From positions 1,354,001 through 1,418,000 of the forward strand of contig CADCSX010000010.1 of NCBI GenBank assembly GCA_902805475.1: a stretch of DNA of 64,000 nt. The letters run 5' to 3'. This stretch comes from Entonaema liquescens (lineage: Eukaryota > Ascomycota > Sordariomycetes > Xylariales > Xylariaceae). The notes under the pieces are model-generated. The model saw only the letters and a list, made by a program, of their open reading frames with translations. It searched no databases and was not told the origin of the DNA. Shown in pieces: positions 46,901-57,679 of this stretch. Both the position numbers and the translations under genes were made by a program. Numbering within the stretch: position 1 is the stretch's first letter; each line of letters begins with the position of its first letter.

Positions 46901-48528
46901 AAAGGAATCTTTGGCTGTGTTACAAACATATCGCAACAGAAGTTGGCCGAACAGATCCAAATGCAGCGACGGGAGGAAGCAGTCGAACTTAAACGGCAAC
47001 AGGAGAATTTCATCGATATAACGAGTCACGAGATGCGTAATCCTCTTAGTGCCATCCTTCAATGTGCAGATGAGATCGCGGGTACTCTAGCGAATGTCAA
47101 ACTGTCCGGGGAGACCGAGCAGCGACGCGAGAGCCTCAAGCTTTCGATAGAGGGTTGCATGGAAGCAGCAAATACCATCACGCTCTGTGCAAGTCACCAA
47201 AAGCGAATAGTAGATGACATACTTACGCTCTCAAAACTAGATTCTCAGCTCTTACTTGTGACGCCAGTTGATGTGCAGCCTCTGGCTGTTGTGCAACGTG
47301 TCCTGAAGATGTTTGAGAGCGAGCTGAACACGAATAGTATCGAGTTGAAATTTCAAGTCAAGAACCGCTATATTGATATGGGTATCGACTGGGTTAAGCT
47401 TGATCCTTCACGGCTTCTACAAGTGCTGATCAACTTGATGACCAACGCAATCAAATTCACGCAAAGTCGCCCCGAACGGTCGATTGTGGTGACGCTCGAT
47501 GCTTCCAGTGAGGTATCAGACAGGTCTGAGGCCGGCATCGAATATTTCCCTAGCGACCGCGCCGATAAAGATGAGATAACGGATTCTAGCGACTGGGGTA
47601 ATGGAGAGAAGATCCATCTCCATTTCTCCGTTCAGGATACGGGTAGAGGCCTAGATGAACATGAAAGAAAACTCCTTTTCCAGCGCTTCTCTCAGGCCAC
47701 TCCCCGAACCCACGTCCAGTACGGTGGTTCAGGCTTAGGCCTGTTCATATCCCGAATTCTAACCGAGCTGCAAGGGGTCAAATCGGCGTGACCTCCCAGA
47801 AGGGTATCGGTAGTACATTTTCTTTCTATATTCAGAGTAGAAAGACGACCGGTCCGGGACCTGATGCGCACGGGCTACCAACCGCTCCTCCTCTTACGCG
47901 AGCACCAGGGTCCTCAACGACGATCGAGACCCGACACCCTAAAACGGCTTCTTCCGACAGCCTTGCTCGTTCCACCAAGCACATTGCTTCTAAACCCCGA
48001 TTTTCAGAAGATGGCCGTCGTTTATTCGATGTCCTCATTGTTGAGGACAACCTTGTAAACCAGAAGGTGTTACAGAGATCACTTCGTAATGTTGGAAATA
48101 GCACCAAAGTGGCTAATCATGGCGGCGAGGCCTTGGAAGTGTTACAACAGTCACGATATTGGACTGGAAAGGAAGAGTCTGGGGATGACATTTCGGTCAT
48201 CCTGATGGATCTTGAGATGCCGGTAATGGACGGCATGACTTGTGCTCGCAAAATTCGCGAGCTCGAAAGGAATGGAACGATTGTCAGCCACATTCCCATC
48301 ATCGCCGTTACGGCATATGCGCGGCCCGAGCAAATTGAGAATGCTAAAGCCGCAGGAGTTGTACGTGTTTCCTACTCAAAATATATTATCCTATAAGGGT
48401 TAAGTTGCTAACTGGCTACATAGGACGATGTCATCTCCAAACCATTCCGCATGCCCGAACTGATACCGAGGATAGAGCAGTTGGTCGCAATACACACGCC
48501 GTGTTATACCGAAGTCGCGGCGGCGTAG
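43994..48528 (+). CDS. Hybrid histidine kinase with PAS domains and receiver
   Basis: Phosphorelay sensor. Exon 1 43994-48360, intron 48361-48423, exon 2 48424-48528. Order: disordered N-terminus (1-270); PAS-like segment (IGVLELLERDDRPTFIVDSL); a second sensory block (DWAATPLGPIENWSSELRSM); a GAF-like region; a PAS near 880 (FAPVGMFIADHLGHITYCND); H-box with phospho-acceptor His1012 (DITSHEMRNPLSAI); ATPase with N box LMTNAIKFT, G1 DTGRGLD and G2 GGSGLGLFIS; receiver with IVEDN, phospho-acceptor Asp about 1406 (ILMDLEMPVMDG) and the Lys in ISKPF, encoded in exon 2. A stop at about 47789 splits the gene between kinase and receiver; one more G in the G4 run 47774-47777 gives LQGGQIGVTSQKGIGSTF and a single protein of about 1490 aa. 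It is soluble as read, with no membrane helix. The fungal class is not assigned. Confidence 0.95.
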
Positions 48529-49683
48529 TACCCAGTACCCGAACTTCTCCGATCTGAGAATCGAACTTCGAACATATAATTATCCAAGATTACTTTTATA
48601 AACCCCGTAACTATAATTATTAGCTTGCAATTCATTCTACGTTTCATCCCATCTCGCAAGGCGTTTACGGCTCCATCAGGCCGGGTGGAAGGCCTGTTTA
48701 AATCATCATGACAAGGGCAGAGATCATCATCATAAAAGTTCAGGGGGGTTGTTGACGTTATTACTCATTTTTTTTTACATTTAACTTAGGCATCTATTTA
48801 TCATCTACCCCCGACACAGCAGCTCGGGCTGGCAAGACTCCATATTTTATGGTTTTATTTTTTTTTATTTTATTTTTTTTTTGACATCTTTTCACATTAT
48901 ATAGATGTAAGGGAGTTTATCGGCGAACACGGAGACACGCATATATACACGAGGATTTGGCATACGGGATGTGCGGCTCTTCCCCGGGTCCGTTTTATAC
49001 ATATTTTTATTATTATTCTTATTATCAGTATCTCTCTTTATTACGCCGCGCTACTACTATCTGCGGTTTTTATTTTTACTTCGCTTCGGGGCTCGCAGAG
49101 AGATTGAGGGGGATTAAAGAGGGTCGTGGTTATGATAGCCCCATGATGATGATGATGATGATGGGAAGATGAGATGAGGTAGGTTGGGGATGGAGATAAA
49201 TAGGAAGACGGAGACGGTGACGGGATATGAAAGTCATGTTGAGCATACATAGATCTATGTCCTGGTATCTACCCGCTCACGCACACATATATGTAGTAAT
49301 CGAAACCAGTGAAATCAGAGATTTAAACTACAGCAGGGTTTTTAATGTCTTACCTTCGGATGCGAGCGCATGGTTAATTAACTTTGGATGAAAGATTTAA
49401 TGAAGACAAGGGGAGTGAGATAGTCGGGATATATCAAATAGACACTTCTAAAAGCATATGTTATGTTTAATCAAAACCTCAGGAGATCTTAAGAATCTAA
49501 ACATGATTCTCGTGGTCTATGATCTATCCAGCGTAGGAGGTTTCATATTGTCTAGTATCTTCTCAAAGGGCACGATCAGACAGAAGGTGGTATGGAAACT
49601 AACAAGGCTTATTGCTATGAGTCTATGTGCCAGGCCTAGTCTAGCCTCTTTTCTACACTGGCAAACACCTATGCCCCTATACC
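48529..49683. other. Convergent intergenic region, no gene seen
   Basis: T-rich stretches at about 48770-48890 and an ATG microsatellite at 49143-49163. ORFs here are repeat artefacts (Met or His runs). Confidence 0.6.
49143..49163. repeat. ATG microsatellite
   Basis: About seven ATG units; produces Met runs on one strand and His runs on the other. Confidence 0.85.
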
Positions 49684-52600
49684 TTATACCTCCACATCCC
49701 ATATCTCAAGGCCAACGCCGACTACTATTACCTTTTTCCTATTCTTTTCCCTCCCCTTTCCTTCTCCACCCTCATCCTCATGCTCATCCTCAAAGACATC
49801 CAAATCCCCCGCATCAGCAACAGAGCTATACCTCTCATCAAGTAACTGCACCCTCACCTGCTGCTTCTGCCACCCGAGCAACCGCCAGGTCCTAACGCGC
49901 TGGTCATTGCTCCCCGTGACTACGAGCGCGCTGTTTTCGTCCAGATGCGCGAAGGACACGCCCGTGATAGCCGCGGCGTGAGCGGAGCGGACGAGGGATT
50001 TACTCTTGACTGTGATGGTCGCTGCACCGTCTCCTTGAGATTCGGGGGAAGAAAGGGCGGTAGAGATACGGATATGTGTAACGCCTAGCGCGTTGTCATC
50101 GCCGCCTGTTACGATGAGGTATTCCGAGGATCCATCATCTTGGAGGGTGGCTACTTGGCGCACGCCCAGGGACTTAATAGTATTTTGGTGTAATTTCGTG
50201 ACAGCGAGTGCAGCATCAGTATCACCTAGTCTTTCGCCATCGGCTTGAGGGCTCGTTTTAGAGTAGATAGCCAAGTATCCATCTGTAGCTGCAGTCAAGA
50301 CATAGTCGTTACCTAACTGTCGTGCTTGCGTAAGACAGGCTCCCGTGTATGTTGACCTCCTTAGTAAACGGAACCCCGATACGCGGCTGTAGGTATACGT
50401 TTGTAGCGTTGAGTTCGATAGAACCATAGATATGATAAATTCATATCCGCTTTCACTATCGCCCGCAGAGCAAGTGATGTCAAAATCCGTAATGCGTGCG
50501 TCTCCCACTTCAGACCTGTCAGGGAACACAGCTTCGCATACAACGGCAAGCCCGCCGAAGTCGCTACATTGAAGCTGATTGATCTTCCATACGAAGAATT
50601 CCTCGTTGCCGCCACTACTAAATAGATACTCATTTTTGTACCATTTTAGAGCTTGAATACCCGTGGCATGTCTCTCTAGAGCCGCGACACAACGTAGGTT
50701 CGGGTCGCTACCATTGCGATCACTGTGCTGATGGCCGCGGTCATCATACTCCCATATCCGTATTACAGTATCTTCAGCGGCTGTGGCAATGTAGCGCCCC
50801 GTCGAGGCGCTCACCGCCTTAATTTCTCGACCATGACCCCCTGGTTTGAGGGTCTTGTGAGGTGCACAGTTCTGCGAGAAGACGTGCATCTGCCCCGCCT
50901 TGGTAAATACAAATCGAAATCCATCATGTCGGTATCTCAAGGGAGTCCAAGCGTAGCTTCGTGACGAGCCTCCGCAATCGACATTGGCGACCTCGTGACG
51001 CAGGGTCTCGTTCCAGACCACTAGATTGCTACTCCGAAACCCGCAGAGCATAAGATCCTTGGATCCATCGCCGTTATCGGAGAACCAAGCCCCTCGATGG
51101 ATGACACAAACGGCGGCGATATCTCGTGGACCAATACGGCGTTCAGTTGGTTAGCCGTTGTTGGGATTTCATGGATCCTGTATCTTCCATCCCGACACGT
51201 GCTCAATACGTAGTTGTGTGGTTGGCCGTCGCTATTGCCAAGTGGGAGTATTGATGTGATTGCTTCATCTCTCTGAACCTCTATAGTAAAAACGGTGGAA
51301 TATTTGCCACTATCGCCTTGTTTAAGGACAACAATAACTCCTTTCCTGGACCCGAGGACGAGATACCCCTGAGTGAATGTAGCAGCAGTAACCATAAAGC
51401 CTGGTTCTAACGCTACTTCAATATGTCTTAGCGCTGAATTATGAGAATCAAATTGGGTGAGGATAGCTTTGGTACTCCGTAGAATAGTAGTGAGGAAATC
51501 TACGTGCTCGTGACCGGCCGTTACGTTGGCGTTGGAGAGGCAGAATATATCCGCAATCTTTCCATTTACTTTAGTCATTAGTTGGAGAGACGCACTTCCC
51601 GATTCGCTGTAATAGTATATTTCGCCATGATTCGTGCCAATAAGAGCTATAGGATCAGTCGCAGGTGTTCCGAGGAAAGAGTGGGAGAAGACTACCTGGC
51701 CAATCTCGCTTGGGAAGGATAGCTCTGTCCATGTGAGTCCGTCCTCGAAAATTCCAACAAATATTCGGCCTGAATTCGTGGCAGCGAGTATCCGACTGTC
51801 AGAGATGAACGTATAACGGTTGAAACCCTCCTTTGCGTTTTTTGGTTTGGCACCCTGCGGAGGCAAGGCTAGACCGGCCGAGACGCCGTTTGATTTCTCT
51901 AGGCCATTCGTCGCACTAATTGTCTGAGAAGACTGTATCACGTCGAAGAGGGACCACGTAGTGCTCTTACTCTCATCTAATAATTTACTAGTAGGCTTTA
52001 TCTGGTCACCGCCAGTCATTCCTGATGATAGGGATCTCACGCCAGCCCCTATTAGAGCAATCTGTCCATCGGCACCGCCAGTTGCAATGAGAAGATCATC
52101 GCCCTTAAATGTTATTGCGTGAGACCAAATGTGTTTCCCGCTGTGGTTTGAGGCGGTAGATTGGTGAGTCAACTTAGCGGCCTTAATGGAGGCACTAGAG
52201 ATGTGGGTGCCCTGAGCTTGTGTATTCAGGGAGAGATTCCATTTCTGCGCCGTGGCGTCTTCCCCAAACGAGTACAGCTCAATGATATTGGAAGCCTTGG
52301 ATAATGGCTGGATTCGTGGAAATTCGACCTGCCATATCCTTGATGCATGCCCCATGACCGTAGCCAAGCATCTTTCCGACTGGTCGTTGTGAGTTGTGTC
52401 TTCAACATTGTTACCGAATCCTGTCTCTCGCGCTTCTGTGATACGATCCTCATACCTGTTCTGGGTTCGTTGTCCGGACTTCCCACGTCTTTCAGTGATA
52501 TCCCAGACTCGAATAGTCCTATCGTCACTGCAGCTCGCTAGGAGCCTTAGTATCTCTCCCTGTGAAGTTTGGATCTCAGGGGAAATATGGACCCCAAATA

Positions 52601-53410
52601 TTGAACCTTCATGGCCGGTGAATACGAAGAGGACCTCGCAATCTCGCTCCCGTTCTGAAGTTTCTAGGTAACATTTCCAGATGAGTATCTCTCCAAATAC
52701 TGTTCCAGCAGCCACGAGTACGTGCTCCTTCGACTCCCAGAAGAAGTTGCCCGAATATAAAATGGGCCTTGAAGGTGATTGGATACTATCTAATATGAGA
52801 GAATCCTGATCTCGGTTTACATGGGCCTGGATGACTTCGTTATGTGCAGTAAGCAGAACAATACGCCCATCTCCAAAGGGCGAGATTCTCCCGTCGAAAA
52901 TCCAATCAGGGGCCCTGGCTTCGACATTTTTTGTCGGACCTAGCTTGCAATCGTGACCCAGGATAATATCTTCGACTGTGTCACTAGATAGGACCTTAAC
53001 ATGGTGCCCGCCCCATATGAGGATCAGATGAGGCTGTTGGGGTGTATCCAGCGACGGCACAGAGATTCCGTGGATAGATTGGGCTTGGAATATGGGTAGC
53101 TGGCCGCAAAAGCGGGCGGTTTGGACATGATATATCTTTATGTTCGTGTCTTCTCCAGCTAGGAGGTATTGCTGTCCATTGGCCTGTGACGTATAGAAGG
53201 CCAGAGCCGTAATAGGATTCAGCACATATTCCCTGTGGATGTTGCTGAGAGCAACCAGCTGTATTAGGGGTTAGTATGTATGTATATTAAATTTGCTATC
53301 AAAAAAAAAAAAAAAAAAAAACCCTGGTGTAAAGCCGTAGTTCGGTGGTGTACATGAAGAGATTAAGAAGGAGCAAGACCAATTAGATTTGTATTTACCT
53401 CGCGAGACAT
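49684..53410 (-). CDS. RTT10: WD-repeat protein WDR6/Rtt10 (Trm734), apparent frameshift
   Basis: Partner of the Trm7 methyltransferase for 2'-O-methylation of tRNA position 34, also linked to endosomal recycling in yeast. Exon 1 is only 12 nt (53410-53399, Met-Ser-Arg-Glu); a 140-bp intron contains a run of 21 A; exon 2 53258-49684 begins LVALSNIHREYVLNPITALA. WD units are visible, e.g. VFTGHEGSIFGVHISPE then LASCSDDRTIRVWDITE, and near the C-terminus ALVVTGSNDQRVRTWRLLGW. The frame breaks at the plus-strand C4 run 51090-51093: one more G on the coding strand gives FVSSIEGAWFSDNGDGSKDL then LCGFRSSNLVVWNE, a conserved stretch, and a protein of about 1195 aa, the usual size. An acidic-basic tail (EDEHEDEGGEGKGREKNRKK) ends the protein. 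Confidence 0.94.
53301..53321. repeat. A21 run in the WDR6 intron
   Basis: Homopolymer of 21 A on the plus strand (T on the coding strand) inside the 140-bp first intron. Confidence 0.9.
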
Positions 53411-53578
53411 CGGGTTTGATTCCTCGTTAATATTTCCATGTGTGAATAATAAAATAAAACTGAGGTTTTAGTTTAATTTTTAGGTTGTTACACTAGACGC
53501 GGATAAGCTAAAACCCCCTTTACATAAACAATCACTTCTTATTGCATTCATATCAAAATTTTTCGTATAAATAAAAGC

Positions 53579-54727
53579 TCAAGTTGGATATTTCCATGCG
53601 TAATAAGAAAGTACCAGTTGCGCAATACCAACTATAACACCTAAAAGATCAAAAAGTGCTGCAAAGAATAAACCCGCGATCGCTACAGTCAAGGCACTCC
53701 TTTCGGATGTATGTCTTTCCATCCAGGAAATAAGTGTATTGGTGGGCGGTGGATGAGCTACAACATCTTCCAATCGCCGCAGTCGCTTTCCCCAGAAAGC
53801 AGAAAGCAAATTCGAATGGTTCCGACATAGGATGAACAGCGCCAAGATCCAGCAACAAGCTTATAATCGAAGCGTCCATTCTGTTCATTGATTAGTTGTC
53901 GAGCGAACTTGGCCGATTTCTCGTCGAGTGGAAATAAAATCCGATAAATCGAGTACAGTGTCTCGCGCAAGATTCGTGGAGGTAAGACGCCCCTGATCAC
54001 ATTGTCAGCCCGATCAAGCATAGCTTCGATCGATCAATACTAGGTACCTTTCTATTATATGTTCCGTATCCGTTCCTATATCCTTGCACTCAGTTGCATA
54101 TCTCAGTTGGGCTTTCAGCCAGGCAACCTGGTGGAACACGCTCAGGGTTCGGCTCCTGGTATCATACAGCAAGTGCTGGACCAGGTCATTTGTTGGCACA
54201 ATAGCAATCCCATATCGTTTTCTAAGTTTTCAGGCTTTGAGTTTGCTGTGAGACTCTGAAGCTCGGTATAGTGAGTGAGATAAAGTCGATTGGATGAATT
54301 CAACTAAACTCTGGTTGTCTTTCCAATTTACTGGGAAAGCTTCCCCGAAGCGAAGTTGGAAGTCGTCAGAAAAGCTCTTGTAAGATGCGGCGTCTAACAT
54401 GAAGACAATCTTTACGAGCGTTCGTAAACATTGCTCTTGCTTATCTCTTGGTATACCGGGAAATAATTGTCCAATAAGTTTCTCCTTAGGTATTTCACAT
54501 TGGGACCTCAATATTTTAACGGCCTCAATGACACTTATAGGCGATGCTAAGGGGTGCCTGAAAGAATCAGTAAGCGGGCCAATAGGAATTAAGTCGGCAT
54601 GCAGAGTATTATGATAAAAACGAGAGAAAGAGGCAAATTGATCATGAGGTGATTACCGGCTATGGCAAAGAGTCTCGAGAACATCCTTATCGATGAGTAA
54701 CTCTGGTGGGACGTAGTTATTATTCAT
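53579..54727 (-). pseudogene. Broken accessory gene with C-terminal membrane helix
   Basis: I recognise a lineage-variable fungal family of unknown function. The frame begins MNNNYVPPELLIDKDVLETL (54727), has an intron at about 54656-54557 that restores SRHPLASPISVIEAVKIL, and a second intron (about 54050-53998) that joins IIERGVLPPRILRETLYSIY. Three lesions interrupt it. An in-frame TGA lies at about 54230, between SHSKLKA and KLRKRYGI, where Trp would fit. A one-base frame change at about 53860 lies between FDYKL and LLDLGAVHPMSEP. A direct 7-bp duplication (GCTTTCT twice, about 53796-53809) shifts the frame just before FWGKRLRRLEDVV. The C-terminus ends in a hydrophobic segment, ALTVAIAGLFFAALFDLLG then VIVGIAQLVLSYYAW. 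Everything between lesions is well preserved, so the loss looks recent. Confidence 0.72.
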
Positions 54728-55048
54728 TATAACTACCTCGGGAGTCAATTCATGGTAGATAATGGCTATGGAGGGTTGGTAGTGAACGAAGATCGCTTTG
54801 CTAACTACATAGAATCCCATAGGGATATACCCATTGAAACGCTCTCGCACCCCGCACTCCAAGCCTCAACATGGGCGGCAACAATGAGGTAGAGATACAT
54901 TACTCTGCCGACTAATAATGGCGCTCAACGAGCCAGATATTGTATAGGTCGCCTGTGCGGCTGAGGCAGCCAGCATAGCCATCATAGCCATCCCATTTCT
55001 CTCAAACGATACCCCCCCCTTATCAATATCCACCACAAATCTTATGAC
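54728..55048. other. Short head-to-head spacer
   Basis: 321 bp between the starts of the broken gene and the GDSG-motif gene; likely a shared promoter. It contains a CCATAGCCAT-type repeat around 54970-54990. Confidence 0.4.
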
Positions 55049-56887
55049 TATGCCCTTGGTCGTTTTTACACTTCACAATAATCGTATCAGACCAACCCAG
55101 GTAAAGGCGAAGCCATTATGCTCTTTATCGTACCGAAACCCAGGGGGGTAGACACAGCAATGAAATTGTGCAAACCGACCACGAAAATACCGAGGTTCAG
55201 ATAGACAGGGGTCAAGCTACCGAAGTCAGAGAACCTGGTCACATTGCGAGTTCAGTGGGAGGCAGATGGTGGTATATAGCCAAAAGGTATTTGGAAAAAC
55301 GACGCGACGATTTAAAGGAGATACAAATGTTCCTTTTGTCACAGAAGAAATACTAGGTGACTATCTGGAAATAACCCTTACCTAGGTATATATATGCTAA
55401 CAGGTCTAGCCAAAGAGGGCGAGCATCCGAAGATCCTCCCTGATGCCTTCCAAGCTCCAGTAATGATACCATATATCAAAAAGCCAGGCCCGATTTATAT
55501 ATATCAACACGCCAAGGAACTTATCGGTCCTGCACATAAAGAGAGATACCGTGGGGTTGTCAATATACTCAGGGGTCGATCGGGTCGAATCCTAGATTGT
55601 CCACGACAAGAGATTGGTTCGAGAAAATAGCATATAGCCTTGAGATATGCGGTACCGACGTCACCAGCGCTAAACGATCCATAGTCATCTTCTGCCCTGG
55701 CAACGATAATAGACTAGTGAAAGAACTCATATCAACTCTGTCCCAGGAGCATATTCTCGACGAATATGCGTCCGGGCGTGCCGAAGTATCCTACGAGCTG
55801 TATATCTGGAGAGAGGCATTTCGATACGTTGGATGGACACAGAAACACGTTGATATCCTCTTTAATAAAGAATACTCTCTGTGTGGCTCTCCGGTTACCG
55901 ACGTTTCTGGGGAAGTTCGCCTCTCTACCGTCACCTGCATACTCGTAGTAGGCTCCAAGCTCTATCCACTTACTTCGGCCAATTCCTTCGACTCTAGGGT
56001 AGAGTCACGGAATGATCCCGAACCCTCGGAAGACAGAGATCACGAACCTATAATGCTTGGGGGTATCGAATATGATTTTGCAGAGACTCCTTCGCCTGGG
56101 AGGTCTGCGGCCGATGGTAAAAACAGTCGCCCATCCCCTAACCATATGTATCAGGGCCGGTTCTCTAACTGCCCTGTGACAATAAAGTCCAGTGGCTTGA
56201 GTTGGATAACGAGGAGGCCAAATCTCGACTGGTCTCTCATAAGGCTACTAGACTTGGATACTCCGGACGTCAACCAGTTCCGGATGGCAGATCCTGGACA
56301 AAGGCGTATTCCCGTATACTATAGGGGCGATATGATCAGGAAGGAACCGTTTCCAATGCGGCGCCGAGTCCGAATTATATTGTCCCACAACGCAGAGTGG
56401 CTTGGGACTATTGACCCAGTACCTACGTATCTATCCAATGCGAAATCTAGCCCTGCCCTCTGTGGAGTCTGGACCGTCTCACGGACTCGTGGACGAGGTA
56501 TGAACAATATTTTGCAATGTGACCATCGTGCGACTAACGTAGGTTTCTAGAACTCGAGACTGGCGATTCTGGGTCTCTTGTAGTTGACGAGGAGACTCAT
56601 GAAGCATACGGTCACGTTATCGCAGTGGATCCTCTCGGTAGAGTATTTGTTGTGCCGCTTGCCAACACTATTGGTCAGATTCGACGTCTGTTTGGAGTTT
56701 TGGGTTTATGAATGCTGTAGAGCTTTTCTTAGCGGCTCCTCCGATTCTCGAACCCGTGGAAGGAGTAGAAGAGAGACCTCCCGAGCTTCATATACCCGCC
56801 ATCCGAAATGACAGTACAGAGGTGCATAAATCTCGATTCAGGGCGTTTCTCAACATGATGGGATTCCGAAAAAGTAGGTCAGAATGA
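55049..56887 (+). CDS. Lineage-variable fungal protein with GDSG motif, unknown function, apparent indels
   Basis: Visible blocks in order: a possible start MTMPLVVFTLHNNRI; REPGHIASSVGGRWWYIAKR then YLEKRRDDLKEIQ; an intron at about 55356-55402; LAKEGEHPKILPDAFQAPV; RLSTTRDWFEKIAYSLEI; SIVIFCPGNDNRLVKELIS; YSLCGSPVTDVSGEVRLSTV; an acidic linker; WSLIRLLDLDTPDVNQF; intron 56498-56550; and ELETGDSGSLVVDEETHEAY then GHVIAVDPLGRVFVVPL. The GDSGS stretch resembles the active-site Ser region of chymotrypsin-fold proteases, but I see no certain His/Asp partners. Single-base breaks occur near 55145 (G6), near 55345, at G4 55572-55575 and at T4 56698-56701; correcting the last extends the C-terminus as FMNAVELFLAAPP to a stop at 56887. 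Start and exact structure are uncertain. Confidence 0.65.
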
Positions 56888-57679
56888 GGCTTGGGTAAGG
56901 AACAGAGATAACACAATACCTATCCTATATAGCAAGTTACAAAGATTTAGGAGCTTCATAGACTTGGCTTGGATATGACTAATGGGATAGCATGAACTAA
57001 GCCACATGGGCTGGGATATCAACTAGCAAAACGGGGATGCTCATATAATTGCCTTCTGTTATGTTTTTGATATGGGTCTCACAATTGATGGCGACCACTC
57101 TATTATAGAAATGCATGCGTGCCACATATACCAACGCTAAAGTAAGATGATTCTTGAAGCTTACTCTACCTATTAAGTATGCAGCGTAGCAGCCAGACGT
57201 TGGCCAAATTGGGTCGACAGCATGAAGTATCTACCACCCGCACATCATTTGTGCCACGTGCTCTCAGCTCCAATTCAACCACACCGCTCAGTCTAGAATG
57301 GTTCAGGGACATATGCACACTGCAGCTGGATTCAGTACTTAGTACTGAAGAGCGACTCACGATATCTCAACATAAGAGCATGATACGAATGGGAAACGGT
57401 ATTTTAATAAATGCGCGAAATATTTGTCTCCTATATTGAAGGCATCCCCATCCTAGGTCATTATATTCCGAAGTGATATCATAATAATAATTTGTAACGT
57501 CCCCAGCAACGGGAAACCATCTTATCTACCCCCTGTACGTAGGTATCACCAATAACCTTTACGGATACCACCATCATCCATCCAGTCTTGTCATACCCAG
57601 GCCCAAACGCCAGCAGAACGCAAAAATTACAGACCTGTAACCATCCATTTCATTGTAGATCGACTGATATCCTCTATAT
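56888..57679. other. Convergent intergenic region, no gene seen
   Basis: 3' flanks of the GDSG gene and the SUR7-like gene. An 86-codon ORF at 57179-57439 is not recognised and has no domain. Confidence 0.5.
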
